A DNA stretch of 50,470 nucleotides from CAZQYB01 sp964582985 (GTDB lineage Bacteria > Planctomycetota > Phycisphaerae > Sedimentisphaerales > Anaerobacaceae). The notes beneath the pieces were generated by a model. It was given only the letters and a program-made list of their open reading frames with translations, was not told the DNA's origin and did not search any database. This document shows, piece by piece, positions 24,535 through 32,977 of this stretch. The DNA lies in the NCBI GenBank assembly GCA_964582985.1, contig CAZOUM010000014.1:1-50470 (forward strand). The letters are read 5' to 3'. Both the position numbers and the translations under genes were made by a program. Numbering within the stretch: position 1 is the first letter of the stretch; each line of letters opens with the position of its first letter.

Positions 24535-26586
24535 CTAATCTTTCACAGGTGAGAGCGAAATCCTAATCGGCTTTGTTGATTCTTTTTTAACCCAGACGAT
24601 AAGGTCACTGCCCTCAAGTGTATGGCGATGACCAAAGCGGAAATCTTTGCCACACTTTATCTTCTTGCCATTGATTTTTAGCTTAGCCTCCCCTTGGCCC
24701 CAATTCTTGATAACAAAGGCAGGATTAACGATAGGCGAATCTTCGCTGCCGCTCAGTTCAAAAGTCAGGTCTTTGCAATCAGCTTTGCAGCTTAGAACGT
24801 ACGCCCGCTGCTTATAGTCATAACCTTCGCTGACGATATCGCCGCCGCCGACTTTAAGCGACGCCGAAGATATCCACGATTTAGCCAACGGCAGCAATGA
24901 AACAGCCGGCTTGTTTGTCAAACCATATATTGCCGCCCCGCCCTTGGGACCGCCCCAAACCAGAGATGAATGTGCCGCTCGGTCTGCCGCCTGGGCGTGC
25001 CTGCCGTCCGATGCAACCTGCGCTACGGGCCAATGGTTCCACCAGGGAAAATGCGAATACTTGGGCCTGACCTCAACGTTGAACACTCTCATTCGCGAGC
25101 CGGGCCGAAAAATCAGAAACGGCCTGTACCTGGCCTTTAGATTCGTCATCTGTATTAGCGGTTCAGCAAGGTCAAATTTAGGATAGCCGTGTTCCCAGGA
25201 GTAGCTGCGGCTTTCGCCTTTTAAATTAACCAGTGTAATTGCTTCGAGTTCGCAGTTATCTTCAGGTCTTGTCCCCGGCTCACTAAAGAATATTGTCTCC
25301 TGCCAGCCGCCTCTGCCGGGCAGCACATGCCGCACGCCTACGCCATCCGGATAAATCGTGTAAATCTCATCGCCCCACAGTCCCCAGCCTGTCACCGCAT
25401 CAACGCCTGTCTGCCGATATAACGTATCAATCAAAGCGTATCGCCAGTGAACAACTACTCTCGCATCGCTGCTCTCAATCAGCCGAACGTGAGAATGACG
25501 ACACTGTGCATCGGACATATGCTCACAGCAACCCACCGCTCCCTCTGCTCCTCCTCCGCCTTCTTCCCGGCTTTGGTCCGCCATCCACTTGCCGTTCTCA
25601 GTGACCCAGCAAGGAGAATACCGACTGCCCCGCCAAAACATCACCTTTATAGGATGCTCATCGAACCGCACGACTATGTCGGAATGCTCGCCCGTCCGCC
25701 ACAAGGCGTCCCACTGGTCGTAATATTTTAGCTTAGTATAGTAAGCCCCGAAGCGCCCCGTATCCGGCACCGTCGGAAAGTGTCTCTCGGGAATATCGGG
25801 TTTGCCCTCCGGCCTTTGTGCTTTATAGGCAGAGGCAATCTCGCCTGCATCCAAGGCCCGGTTGTAAATTTTGATTTCATCTATGACCCCGTCAAACGAA
25901 TATCCGGACGGGTGTGTCGCAAAGGCACGAACCGGATGAGTAGGGGCCATATTCTTGTGGTTTCTTCCAATCAGAATATCTAACTTGGGTGCAAAATCAA
26001 TCTTCCCTTTGGCTGGCAATGTCCCTACGACTTTGCCATCCAGATAAATCGTTATCCCGCTTTCGGAATCATACACACCCGCCAGGTGATACCAGGTTCG
26101 TAAATCCAAGCCAACCTTTGGGCCGACCTGCCTTTGACGCTCAGCGGGGATTTCTGATTTGCAGATAAGCCACTGGTCCTCGGCTTTGACACCGAGGCCG
26201 AAGCGACCCTGCGAATCAATGCCGAAATAGTAACCCGATTTGCCAAAATCCGCCTGGCTGACAATTGGACACCAGTTCCACGGATAAGCCCCAAGCGCAA
26301 CCCACGCCTCAATCGTAAAATACCCGCCGAGCTTTGGCGCATGCTCTGCCGGACAGACGACCCTTGTGGTAAAGCCGTCGAATTTCAAAGCTTTGCCGCT
26401 GCTTCCACCGACAAACTTTAAATTGCCCAGTATTTCATCTTCAGCACCGCTGATGCTGTCGACGACCTTTTTGCCCCGGCCCTCATCAAACCTCCACCAC
26501 GCCACCAGATCCTCGTCGCTGGCCAAAAGACATCTGCCCACCGCCATCACCAGCACAAAACTGATAAGAAAGGTTGTCTTTCGCAT
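24535..26586 (-). CDS. Secreted LamG-domain protein
   Basis: This 683-residue protein has a signal peptide of about 22 residues. A LamG/concanavalin-like jelly roll follows at about 25-240 (LVAWWRFDEGRG at the start, YFTIEAWVAL and GVIDEIKIYNRALDAGEI as typical strands). The rest, about 260-683, is a larger region of beta-rich type rich in Trp and Tyr that I cannot assign. It could be a carbohydrate-active or binding domain. GGGAGG lies 7 bases before the ATG. It is 17 bases after the GH43-like gene, so the two are one operon probably acting on polysaccharide. Confidence 0.78.
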   Translation of the reverse strand: MRKTTFLISFVLVMAVGRCLLASDEDLVAWWRFDEGRGKKVVDSISGAEDEILGNLKFVGGSSGKALKFDGFTTRVVCPAEHAPKLGGYFTIEAWVALGAYPWNWCPIVSQADFGKSGYYFGIDSQGRFGLGVKAEDQWLICKSEIPAERQRQVGPKVGLDLRTWYHLAGVYDSESGITIYLDGKVVGTLPAKGKIDFAPKLDILIGRNHKNMAPTHPVRAFATHPSGYSFDGVIDEIKIYNRALDAGEIASAYKAQRPEGKPDIPERHFPTVPDTGRFGAYYTKLKYYDQWDALWRTGEHSDIVVRFDEHPIKVMFWRGSRYSPCWVTENGKWMADQSREEGGGGAEGAVGCCEHMSDAQCRHSHVRLIESSDARVVVHWRYALIDTLYRQTGVDAVTGWGLWGDEIYTIYPDGVGVRHVLPGRGGWQETIFFSEPGTRPEDNCELEAITLVNLKGESRSYSWEHGYPKFDLAEPLIQMTNLKARYRPFLIFRPGSRMRVFNVEVRPKYSHFPWWNHWPVAQVASDGRHAQAADRAAHSSLVWGGPKGGAAIYGLTNKPAVSLLPLAKSWISSASLKVGGGDIVSEGYDYKQRAYVLSCKADCKDLTFELSGSEDSPIVNPAFVIKNWGQGEAKLKINGKKIKCGKDFRFGHRHTLEGSDLIVWVKKESTKPIRISLSPVKD

Positions 26587-26603
26587 TCCACTGCCTCCCT
26601 ATC

Positions 26604-27608
26604 TCACTTTTGGGTTCGTAATAAGTTTGTGACAATCTGTTTCGGCACGCGGATTATCGAGCCGTGCTTAAAGCCTTCGGGAAAATTCGTTTTGTTTGAA
26701 ATGTCCGTCCAGATCTTTAGGTCCCGTGACATAATGGCCCCATAGTACTCCTTGTCGTTGTGATGGTCGTAAAAAACATAGTATTCGTTCCTCAGCTTTA
26801 CCGCGCATGGCCCTTCGTTGTGCCACTTGCCCGCTCCTCTGCCCGTAATCGGTTCTGAAATTGAACCGAACGGTCCATAAGGACTTTTGCCGCGGGCCAT
26901 CCGGATATTCTGATGAGCAGGCGTAAAAACGTCCGAGTCGTTGTAACGCTCATCCTTGTAAAAGAGCAAATACGCGTTACCATCCTTAAGTAGATACGCA
27001 TCAATACAGCTATAACCCGGGTCGAAAAGCAGCTTCGGCTTGCTAAAGTCCTCAAAGTCTTTGGTGATGACATAAAATATCCGATGTTGCTTGCTTGTGT
27101 GCGGCTTCTCCGGCGGCGGAAAGGTGCCATCGTCAAGCCATGTTGACCAAAGAATCATCCATTGCTTCGCAGGCTTATCGTAAAAAAGCTTCGGCGCCCA
27201 GCAGTTCCTCGTCTTTGGTTTACCCGCCATTACAGGGATAAGCCTCTGCTCGCTCCAGTTGATAAGGTCGCGTGTGTTTGCATAGCCGATGTCCCTTCGT
27301 CCCCAGCCGGTTGTCCAGACCATATTAATCGTTCCGTCCGGCCCCATCATGATAAAGGGGTCTCGCATCACGTTATCCCCAATTGTGGGCTTCAGATGCG
27401 GCCCCGGTATCTCCGTCCAGTTGTACAGGTCTTCGCTATAAGCCAAAAGCAGCCCGTCCCGTTCACCGCTGAACGATGAAAACAGATACACCTGATGTTC
27501 GTCCGGCAAACTTCGGCTTTCGCTGCCAATCCCGCTGCAACCGGCTGTAAGCAGCAAACCCGCAAGAACCGGCAAAAATACCTGCTTCAACCGCAACTTT
27601 CTGTTCAT
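26604..27608 (-). CDS. GH43-like five-bladed beta-propeller lipoprotein
   Basis: This 334-residue protein has a lipoprotein signal with lipobox LLLTAGC (Cys about 24). The body has propeller repeats of the form ...AYSEDLYNWTEI, NTRDLINWSEQ and ITKDFEDFSKP, plus MRDPFIMMG, WAPKLFYD and a later conserved acidic residue in CIDAYLL. This is the pattern of GH43/GH32-type or related glycosidases that attack arabinan, xylan or fructan. The exact family and substrate cannot be told. It precedes the LamG gene by 17 bases on the same strand and probably works with it. Confidence 0.78.
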   Translation of the reverse strand: MNRKLRLKQVFLPVLAGLLLTAGCSGIGSESRSLPDEHQVYLFSSFSGERDGLLLAYSEDLYNWTEIPGPHLKPTIGDNVMRDPFIMMGPDGTINMVWTTGWGRRDIGYANTRDLINWSEQRLIPVMAGKPKTRNCWAPKLFYDKPAKQWMILWSTWLDDGTFPPPEKPHTSKQHRIFYVITKDFEDFSKPKLLFDPGYSCIDAYLLKDGNAYLLFYKDERYNDSDVFTPAHQNIRMARGKSPYGPFGSISEPITGRGAGKWHNEGPCAVKLRNEYYVFYDHHNDKEYYGAIMSRDLKIWTDISNKTNFPEGFKHGSIIRVPKQIVTNLLRTQK

Positions 27609-27730
27609 TGTTTTCCTTGTCCAACTGAGCGAAGAATATCAAATTTCTTCTTGGCTGTTTTTGACCGACGAAGAAAAAGAATTATACTTTGCATAGGAGC
27701 ACTGAGCAACTCCACACATCTGCTTGTCTA

Positions 27731-28192
27731 TCACCTTGTACCGTCTTTCTTTTCCTCCGCCAGCACTGCTAACAGTTTACTGGCCGTCTCATCCGAGAGC
27801 TGCTGCTCCTCCTGCTCCCCGGCCCATTCCCCTTCGTCCGGCGCTTGACGCCTTTTGGCCGCCGCCTGAGGCAAGGAAATAATGTCCAAGCAAGCCTTGC
27901 GCGCCGTCTCCTGGCTCTTTGACTCGGTAAGTTGAACCAGCTTCGCCGCCGCCAGCGGTGCATACCGGGCAATGATAAATTCGCCCTGACGACGCGCCGA
28001 TGCGACTCTCCGGTCGAACTCATCGACAAAAGCCCCGTCCGCCAGCCACTTGTTGTAGACATTTCTGCTTACCTTGTTTTTGTCCAGGACCGCCTGCTCA
28101 TCGAGCTCTCCGCCAAACAAATCCTCCATCACCGCAAGTTGCCTCTTACTTAATTGCTTTCTTTTGGCCATTGCTTTTTTGAATCTCCGCAT
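27731..28192 (-). CDS. Terminase small-subunit-like HTH protein
   Basis: This protein has 153 residues from 28192, or 146 from the ATG at 28171, which has GGAG a little further upstream. The first half is the HTH of phBC6A51-type small terminase subunits: KRKQLSKRQLAVMEDLFGG, VSRNVYNKWLADGAFVDEFDRR, then the helix EFIIARYAPLAAAKLVQL. The C-terminus is acidic and disordered. TerS recognises the packaging site and loads TerL. It overlaps the end of the ParB-like gene, so it is last in a tight operon. The only TerL in view is 8.6 kb further along the same strand. Confidence 0.75.
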   Translation of the reverse strand: MRRFKKAMAKRKQLSKRQLAVMEDLFGGELDEQAVLDKNKVSRNVYNKWLADGAFVDEFDRRVASARRQGEFIIARYAPLAAAKLVQLTESKSQETARKACLDIISLPQAAAKRRQAPDEGEWAGEQEEQQLSDETASKLLAVLAEEKKDGTR

Positions 28193-28814
28193 TAATTTTT
28201 GAATGATTAAGAAAGTATCCCGCTATATGAGTTAGTGCCGCCGCCCGTTTCGCAGCATTCGTCATTTCGCTTTTTGGCTCTTCGACAAGTGACAACGCAT
28301 TTTCTATTTGCCGCTGCTGCGCATCGCGGACGAAGAAAACAAGCGGACTTAGAAAATGCTTCGCGTTTATTTTCGCCGGGCTGCTTGGTACTTTCAAATT
28401 AGCCAATCGTTCGATCTGCTTTTGCTTCAAAGGCAGCAGTTTTGCAAGCTCCCCGCCGCTGAATCTTTCGTTCAAGCGTTTAAGCAGCTTCAGCTTTTTG
28501 CCAAGATTATCTGAGCCGCCAAGCCGATTGAGCGTAGCCAACAGAATATCTGTCTGCTCATCGTCGATTTCCCACATGATGCAGTCGGCGCTCTTGTGGC
28601 CGAGCTTGGTCAAAGCGTGACAGCGATGATGACCGTTGATTATCTGAAAATAGCCTTGCCTGTCTGGACTGGGCCGGACTATCAACGGCTCATATAATCC
28701 AGTCCGCTCAATATTGCGAACCAGCTTACCGAAATTTACTCTGCTCTGTTCGTTGGGATTGTCCGGATGAGCATCGAGTTTGTCCAATGGTATCGACTTA
28801 ATGGAATTTGTCAT
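28146..28814 (-). CDS. ParB/sulfiredoxin-like domain protein
   Basis: This 222-residue protein has a ParB-N/Srx-type fold in its first 110 residues: IPLDKLDAHPDNPNEQ, GLYEPLIVRPS and the nucleotide-binding GxxR motif in IINGHHRCHALTKLGH. A helical region follows with an HTH-like stretch (GGELAKLLPLKQKQIERL) and an extended tail. In phages such proteins act as DNA-binding or nuclease factors or accompany base-modification genes. It is 13 bases after the GNAT gene, inside the operon. Confidence 0.8.
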   Translation of the reverse strand: MTNSIKSIPLDKLDAHPDNPNEQSRVNFGKLVRNIERTGLYEPLIVRPSPDRQGYFQIINGHHRCHALTKLGHKSADCIMWEIDDEQTDILLATLNRLGGSDNLGKKLKLLKRLNERFSGGELAKLLPLKQKQIERLANLKVPSSPAKINAKHFLSPLVFFVRDAQQRQIENALSLVEEPKSEMTNAAKRAAALTHIAGYFLNHSKINAEIQKSNGQKKAIK

Positions 28815-28827
28815 ATTGTCTCGCCTC

Positions 28828-29571
28828 TCAACTTGTTATTAGATTCAATTCAGGATTGAGCCAAATGTAATACACCGGCCTTTCGGTCAGCTTACTCAGT
28901 ACAAATTTTGTTCGCTCCAGGCCGGCCTGACTATTGCGTCTTCTCCCATAGCTTTGCAAAAAGCTCTTTATTTGAAGCTCGATAAATTCTGATTCGGTTC
29001 CACCTGACTCCTCAAGTTTTTGATGTACTTTCCGCGGGTGGATGAACTCTTGCTTTTCGATGCCTATTGCACTAAAAGCCTCGATAAGCTGTACGCACCG
29101 TGCAGGCATCTTCGCTGTGTATGCTCTCATCCCCGCTTTTTCAAAAAACGGATTGACCAGCCCCATCACCGCCATTGCCTCGATGATAGGAACGCCTATT
29201 TTCGGCATCGTCTCGCGTACCAATCGAGCTGCTAAACCGAGTCCCCGGAACGTCGGCTCGATTACAACCCTGCCGATACACCGGATATTTTTATTAATAA
29301 GTGCGATATGTGTCGCCCTGTCGAAGCCCGAAAAAAAATTGCCCGTCGCAACGTTTCGAAGCTCAAGCTCCGGACTGGGCATCGTATAAACGATGACACC
29401 GGTGACATTGGTACCGAAACTGCCAGCCAAAGTCTTGGTTGGCCTGACGGCAAAAATCGCCGTGAACGGTCCTAACCGATTGTCACGATAATGATAATGT
29501 GCAAGCTCTTTGTAATCCTCCAAAGAGCCGCGGACAATTTGCAATCCTTTTGTAACACTGCACCTTCGCAT
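28828..29571 (-). CDS. GNAT-type acyltransferase (C-half of COG2401-like ABC-GNAT protein)
   Basis: This 247-residue protein has a GNAT fold: YHYRDNRLGPFTAIFAV near the start, GRVVIEPTFRGLGLAARLVRETMP as the acetyl-CoA loop and helix (RGLGLA) and GLVNPFFEKAGM as the C-terminal strand block. Proteins joining an ABC ATPase to such an acetyltransferase are known as COG2401. Here the two halves are separate genes, two bases apart. Mu Mom, a DNA-modifying enzyme, also has a GNAT fold, but direct similarity is not claimed. The substrate is unknown. Confidence 0.75.
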   Translation of the reverse strand: MRRCSVTKGLQIVRGSLEDYKELAHYHYRDNRLGPFTAIFAVRPTKTLAGSFGTNVTGVIVYTMPSPELELRNVATGNFFSGFDRATHIALINKNIRCIGRVVIEPTFRGLGLAARLVRETMPKIGVPIIEAMAVMGLVNPFFEKAGMRAYTAKMPARCVQLIEAFSAIGIEKQEFIHPRKVHQKLEESGGTESEFIELQIKSFLQSYGRRRNSQAGLERTKFVLSKLTERPVYYIWLNPELNLITS

Positions 29572-29573
29572 CT

Positions 29574-30221
29574 CTAACAGTTTCTTCCCTTATAAATAAC
29601 CTCCGCCGGTCCGCGTAATTGCTTCACGACCAGCACATCAGGCGCCAAGTCAATCAGTGTGTCCTCGTGACTTGAAGCCAGAATGAATGTCACGCCAGCC
29701 TGCTTTGCGAATTTACGTATCTTGTAGGCAATAACCGCCGCCGTAACCCGGTCTAACTCGGAGCAGAATTCGTCTGCAAAAACAAATTTCTTCCCCGCCG
29801 CCAGCGCCATTGCCAGTCGAAACCGGTATTTCTCTCCGTCACTAAGGTTAGCCGGTTGATTCAAAACACAGAATACATCGTTGAGGCCGGCGATACTTAG
29901 TAATCTCAAGCTCTCAATGAAATCGCCTTCAACGCAGTCTATCACCCGCTTATCGGTGGGCAATTTTATCTCGCTCAGCTTCACCTTCTCCGAGGCCGGC
30001 ACAGATTTCTCCAGCTCACCCAGCAGGACGCTTTTGCCGGAGCCGGACGGCCCCGTGATATAGACAATGTCACCGGCGTTGATTTCAACGGTGCAGTTAT
30101 GTCTGACGCCTCTGTCGATGAGCCGCTCCATTGTTAAACCAAACATCCGCATCACCGCGGCAGCCTTATCGGAAATTTGTCCCTGCCAGGAAAAGCTTTT
30201 CGAAACACTGTATGTCGGCAT
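29574..30221 (-). CDS. ABC-type ATPase without a membrane domain (COG2401-like N-half)
   Basis: This 215-residue protein has a complete ATPase site: Walker A GPSGSGKS (about residues 58-65), the ABC signature LSDGEK, Walker B KKFVFADEF, and the H-loop in ASSHED. It has no transmembrane partner nearby and is short (no Q-loop insertion of a transporter). This fits the COG2401 class, where the ATPase is joined to an acetyltransferase. It is followed by the GNAT gene after 2 bases and is probably a soluble partner of it, not a transporter. Confidence 0.82.
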   Translation of the reverse strand: MPTYSVSKSFSWQGQISDKAAAVMRMFGLTMERLIDRGVRHNCTVEINAGDIVYITGPSGSGKSVLLGELEKSVPASEKVKLSEIKLPTDKRVIDCVEGDFIESLRLLSIAGLNDVFCVLNQPANLSDGEKYRFRLAMALAAGKKFVFADEFCSELDRVTAAVIAYKIRKFAKQAGVTFILASSHEDTLIDLAPDVLVVKQLRGPAEVIYKGRNC

Positions 30222-30233
30222 ATCGATAATCCC

Positions 30234-30656
30234 CTACGCGTTGTCCGCCGTTCTTATAATCTCCTGAACTCGCTTTAGGATTTTGCAAACTTGATGAATG
30301 CTGCACCTGCGTTTCGGGGCGATTTTTCTTTGTGACAAACCCAGCAGAAAACAATCCTTCGCGATTGCCATTTCCGTCCTCGTAAACCTGTCACGGTTTC
30401 TAACGCAGGTTATGTATTCGCCGTCCAGCAATCGCCTTGTTATCCTGCTTATTCTGCGCGCGATATTTGCCTCACAAACACCAGCCAGCCGCGCAAGCTG
30501 CCGAAAGCTGTTGCCGTTCTCCAGGTACATTGTCATCAGCAGCTTGTCTTTACCGGTGAGCAGGCCTATCCTGCCGCGCAAAAGGTCAATTCTGTCGCGA
30601 TAGGTGGTCTTGGTCTTTGAAACAGTCCTTGGGCTATTCGAATGAATCCTTTGCAT
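30234..30656 (-). CDS. Sigma-factor-like helix-turn-helix regulator
   Basis: This protein has 140 residues from the ATG at 30656, chosen for the GGGGGG eight bases before it. A longer frame to 30839 adds residues of no clear character. There are two HTH-type segments: LTGKDKLLMTMYLENGNSFRQLARLAGVCEANIARRI, like sigma region 4 or an XRE helix pair, and FTRTEMAIAKDCFLLGLSQRKIAPKRRCSIHQV. It stands first in the operon, so it probably regulates it. A 280-base leader lies between the promoter near 30950 and this start. Confidence 0.7.
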   Translation of the reverse strand: MQRIHSNSPRTVSKTKTTYRDRIDLLRGRIGLLTGKDKLLMTMYLENGNSFRQLARLAGVCEANIARRISRITRRLLDGEYITCVRNRDRFTRTEMAIAKDCFLLGLSQRKIAPKRRCSIHQVCKILKRVQEIIRTADNA

Positions 30657-30941
30657 AATAAATACCCCCCATTTCTCAGTTAACTTGCCCTGTTCCTCTT
30701 TGTCTTGCTTGGTTGCCCACCCCATTTCAGGCTCGGCGTCTCTACTCTTGCCCAATGTGTATTGTGCCACAGCCTGACTGTTTGCGAACCCCCTTTTGGG
30801 GCTGTTCGCAGGTATTTTCTTGGCCTTGTCATCGCGCAACTGGACCTATTTCCTCGGCGAGACCGATTATCCTGCTGATTCTGCCATCCATTCCTGGCCC
30901 TCCATGACTTGTTATTTTGACAATCATCTAACATGGAGGCA

Positions 30942-30969
30942 ATTTTAACACTACGCAAAACAAAGTCAA
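30942..30969 (-). promoter_or_regulatory. Sigma-70-type promoter of the HTH-ABC-GNAT-ParB-TerS operon
   Basis: On the minus strand TTGACT (plus-strand 30964-30969), 16 bases, then TAAAAT (plus-strand 30942-30947). It points into the operon and is followed by a leader of about 280 bases. Confidence 0.5.
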
Positions 30970-31554
30970 GACTTTTGTAATATTTTTTCCAAATTTTTTG
31001 CATATTTTTTTAATTACCAAACACAAGCCCATATTTTAGCTTGTTTTGCGGTTCGAATTGGGGTATTCCGCTGGGATGCTTCAGAGTTTGAGCGGTGCCG
31101 GGACCGGGAACTGCCGCAGGCTGGCGATGCAAATAGAGGTGCAAAAACCAATGGTATAGGCGACAGATTCCAAAAGCAGACAAAATATGGTCCGCTGGAT
31201 ACACCCGGCCGGTACGCTGGAGCACGGTGCTCGCGCCCACCATACGAAGAATTTCCGGACAGCCCCAAATCGGCAGGCATCCTTTGACCAACAGAAGCCT
31301 ATTTGGGCGTCAATAATCCAGAAAACACCAAAGAAGACCCATGACTACCCCGCAGGGCCCCGCCGCATGGACCAAGAGAGTGCACCTGCACGGCTGCCAC
31401 CCGCCACCCCGAATAAGCCATCTGCCGGCATTGCACTACCTTGCTCGATTCTTTATCCATTCCCGAAACGGCTTGTCTTGGCGCGTTCGGACAATTGGCC
31501 CGATAAAAACGAGACGAATCAGAAAAAGTAAAAGATAGTATTAGAATTTTGCTA
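30970..31554. other. 585-bp stretch with no convincing gene
   Basis: Short frames here (31010-31291 on the minus strand, 31187-31531 on the plus strand) lack ribosome sites, have odd residue composition and overlap on opposite strands. I see no gene, tRNA or clear repeat. GC content is higher in the middle, as in decayed coding DNA. Confidence 0.45.
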
Positions 31555-31583
31555 TTGACATTTGCCTGTAAACGCGGTAGACG
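31555..31583 (+). promoter_or_regulatory. Promoter of leader copy A
   Basis: TTGACA (31555-31560), 17 bases, TAGACG (31578-31583). The -35 is perfect and the -10 poor. The same arrangement (TTGACATTT, 17-base spacing) precedes the homologous leader at 35333-35361, which supports both. Confidence 0.45.
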
Positions 31584-31624
31584 CGAAAGGGATTTTGTTG
31601 GTAAAGTTAGGAGTATTGGTTGTC

Positions 31625-31760
31625 TTCACTGGCGGCTGAAGGTTTATCTGCTTTGCCGATACCATACCCAAAGCTGCATAATGTTTGGGGGGCAGCGCGG
31701 GAGCCAGTGGGAGAGGAAAGTTAAGAGTGCGAGCAGAGGTGAAAGGATATTTTGCGCGCG
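31625..31760 (+). ncRNA. Structured leader RNA candidate, copy A (upstream of LuxR-type gene)
   Basis: A basal stem CACTGGC (31627-31633) with GCCAGTG (31703-31709) encloses a second possible hairpin, GCTTTG..CAAAGC. Many blocks are shared in order with copy B at 35408-35545: TCACTGGyGG, TTTrCC, ACC..., GGCAsCGC, CAGTGGrGAGGA, AGTG. No reading frame runs through both. It lies between a promoter and the LuxR-type gene, as a riboswitch or other leader would. Confidence 0.45.
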
Positions 31761-31963
31761 TTGTGTTGGGACTGGGATTCAGCCGATGCGATAGCCTCTC
31801 GAGGTCATCGCCATCCGACTACCCTTTCCACCTACTTCCTGCTGATGACTTCTATGGGGCAATCGGAATGAGCTGGTGCAAGACAGCGACCAGCCCACGG
31901 TCGGGGGCAGAAATCCCGATTACCGTGAAGCACACCAGGTAGTCAACAACTGAATTGAAATCA

Positions 31964-32233
31964 ATGCAGTGGAAAAACGAACAAACCAGAAAGGCAACCG
32001 GTGAGGCCGGTTCGGCTTTAGGCAGGGCTCTTACCAGGACAGAGATGGAAGTTCTGCGTCTAATTTTGGACGGCAAGAGCAACAAGGAAACCGCTCGCCT
32101 ACTCCACCGTTCTGTGAGGACTATCGAAGACCACCGCTCCCATATCATGCACAAGCTCAATGTCAACAACGTCGTTGACTTAGTCAAAAGAGCTACCGCA
32201 ATGGGAATAATTGACCTGCCAACCGACCAGTAA
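31964..32233 (+). CDS. LuxR-type HTH-only regulator
   Basis: This protein has 89 residues from the ATG at 31964. A TTG at 31955 is also possible. Apart from a short polar N-terminus the whole protein is a GerE/LuxR helix-turn-helix: LTRTEMEVLRLILDGKSNKETARLLHRSVRTIEDHRSHIMHKL. There is no receiver or ligand domain, so it would act as a bare DNA-binding unit. It precedes the pilin-like pair on the same strand. The upstream leader (31625-31760) suggests its expression is controlled post-transcriptionally. Confidence 0.82.
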   Translation: MQWKNEQTRKATGEAGSALGRALTRTEMEVLRLILDGKSNKETARLLHRSVRTIEDHRSHIMHKLNVNNVVDLVKRATAMGIIDLPTDQ

Positions 32234-32606
32234 CCGCACACAGCGGTCCTGCCAAGTAGAAAACGGCATCTGGCCGCTTGCGGTTCACGCCTGCTCACCC
32301 TCCCCATAATCCTGTAAGGAGAACTGTGTAGCTTCCACAAATCCCGTAGTTTCCACGCCTTGCCTGCTGAGCCATTAAGACCGAAAAGAGTGTTGGCGCC
32401 TATCATTATTTCTGTGGCTAGGGAAGCCCATGTAAGTGTTGAGCAGGTTATAAAACAAGGGCTGCCATAAGCCCTGTATTAAGTATTGGCTGTTACGTAT
32501 TCCGGTGTATACCTTAATTATAATCATGGAGAGCTGAGTAACGGAGGGATCATTGGCACGTCGTTCTGAAAGTTATGTGTCCTGAAAACCAAATAGGGGC
32601 TGAGAC
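32234..32606 (+). other. Intergenic region before the pilin-like genes
   Basis: No gene was seen. A short hairpin (AGGGCT..AGCCCT near 32460-32476) and several purine-rich ribosome-site-like words are present, but no open frame with a start follows them. It probably contains the promoter of the pilin-like pair. Confidence 0.4.
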
Positions 32607-32945
32607 ATGAGCCTCATACGAGTTAAGTTTGCCGCGGCAGTTACTTTGATTGAAGTAATAGTGGCCATGGTGGCTCTGGCCGTTGCCGCCATGGGCGCAC
32701 TGGGTTACCAATACCACGCGGCCGTACAAGCGCGAATAGCACACGCACAAACCACGTCCACCACGGTTCTTGCAGAGAATGTGTCAGTCGGTGATGACGA
32801 TGATGCCGGTGCTTTTAGCCACACAACCTTAAATGGCGTGGGACAAGGATGCGTAAGAATTAACATAACCCTAACCGACCCCAAGGATGATGACAGCATT
32901 CAAGTTAAGACCACAGCAATGATGCGAAATATATGGCCCAGATAA
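32607..32945 (+). CDS. Type IV pilin-like/pseudopilin protein
   Basis: This 112-residue protein has a short basic start followed by a prepilin-type segment, AAVTLIEVIVAMVALAVAAMG, where the Glu at position +5 of the hydrophobic helix and the TLIE motif match minor pilins or GspI/PilV proteins. The globular part is short. Its end overlaps the next frame, and the next gene's real start follows after about 30 bases, so they form one operon. It probably works in a type IV pilus or type II secretion assembly whose other parts lie elsewhere. Confidence 0.75.
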   Translation: MSLIRVKFAAAVTLIEVIVAMVALAVAAMGALGYQYHAAVQARIAHAQTTSTTVLAENVSVGDDDDAGAFSHTTLNGVGQGCVRINITLTDPKDDDSIQVKTTAMMRNIWPR

Positions 32946-32977
32946 ATTTTGAAAGAATTGAGCGGAGGTACGAAGCT

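Noticed and set aside
17568..30656. Intact prophage
   Set aside because: No integrase, capsid, portal, tail or lysis genes were found, and ordinary cell genes lie between the two terminase genes.
31010..31531. Several overlapping frames of 65-114 residues
   Set aside because: They overlap on both strands, have no ribosome sites and show composition of random GC-rich frames.
31625..31760. c-di-GMP (GEMM) riboswitch
   Set aside because: The conserved GEMM core and tetraloop-receptor pattern are not present. Only the upstream-of-gene position is similar.
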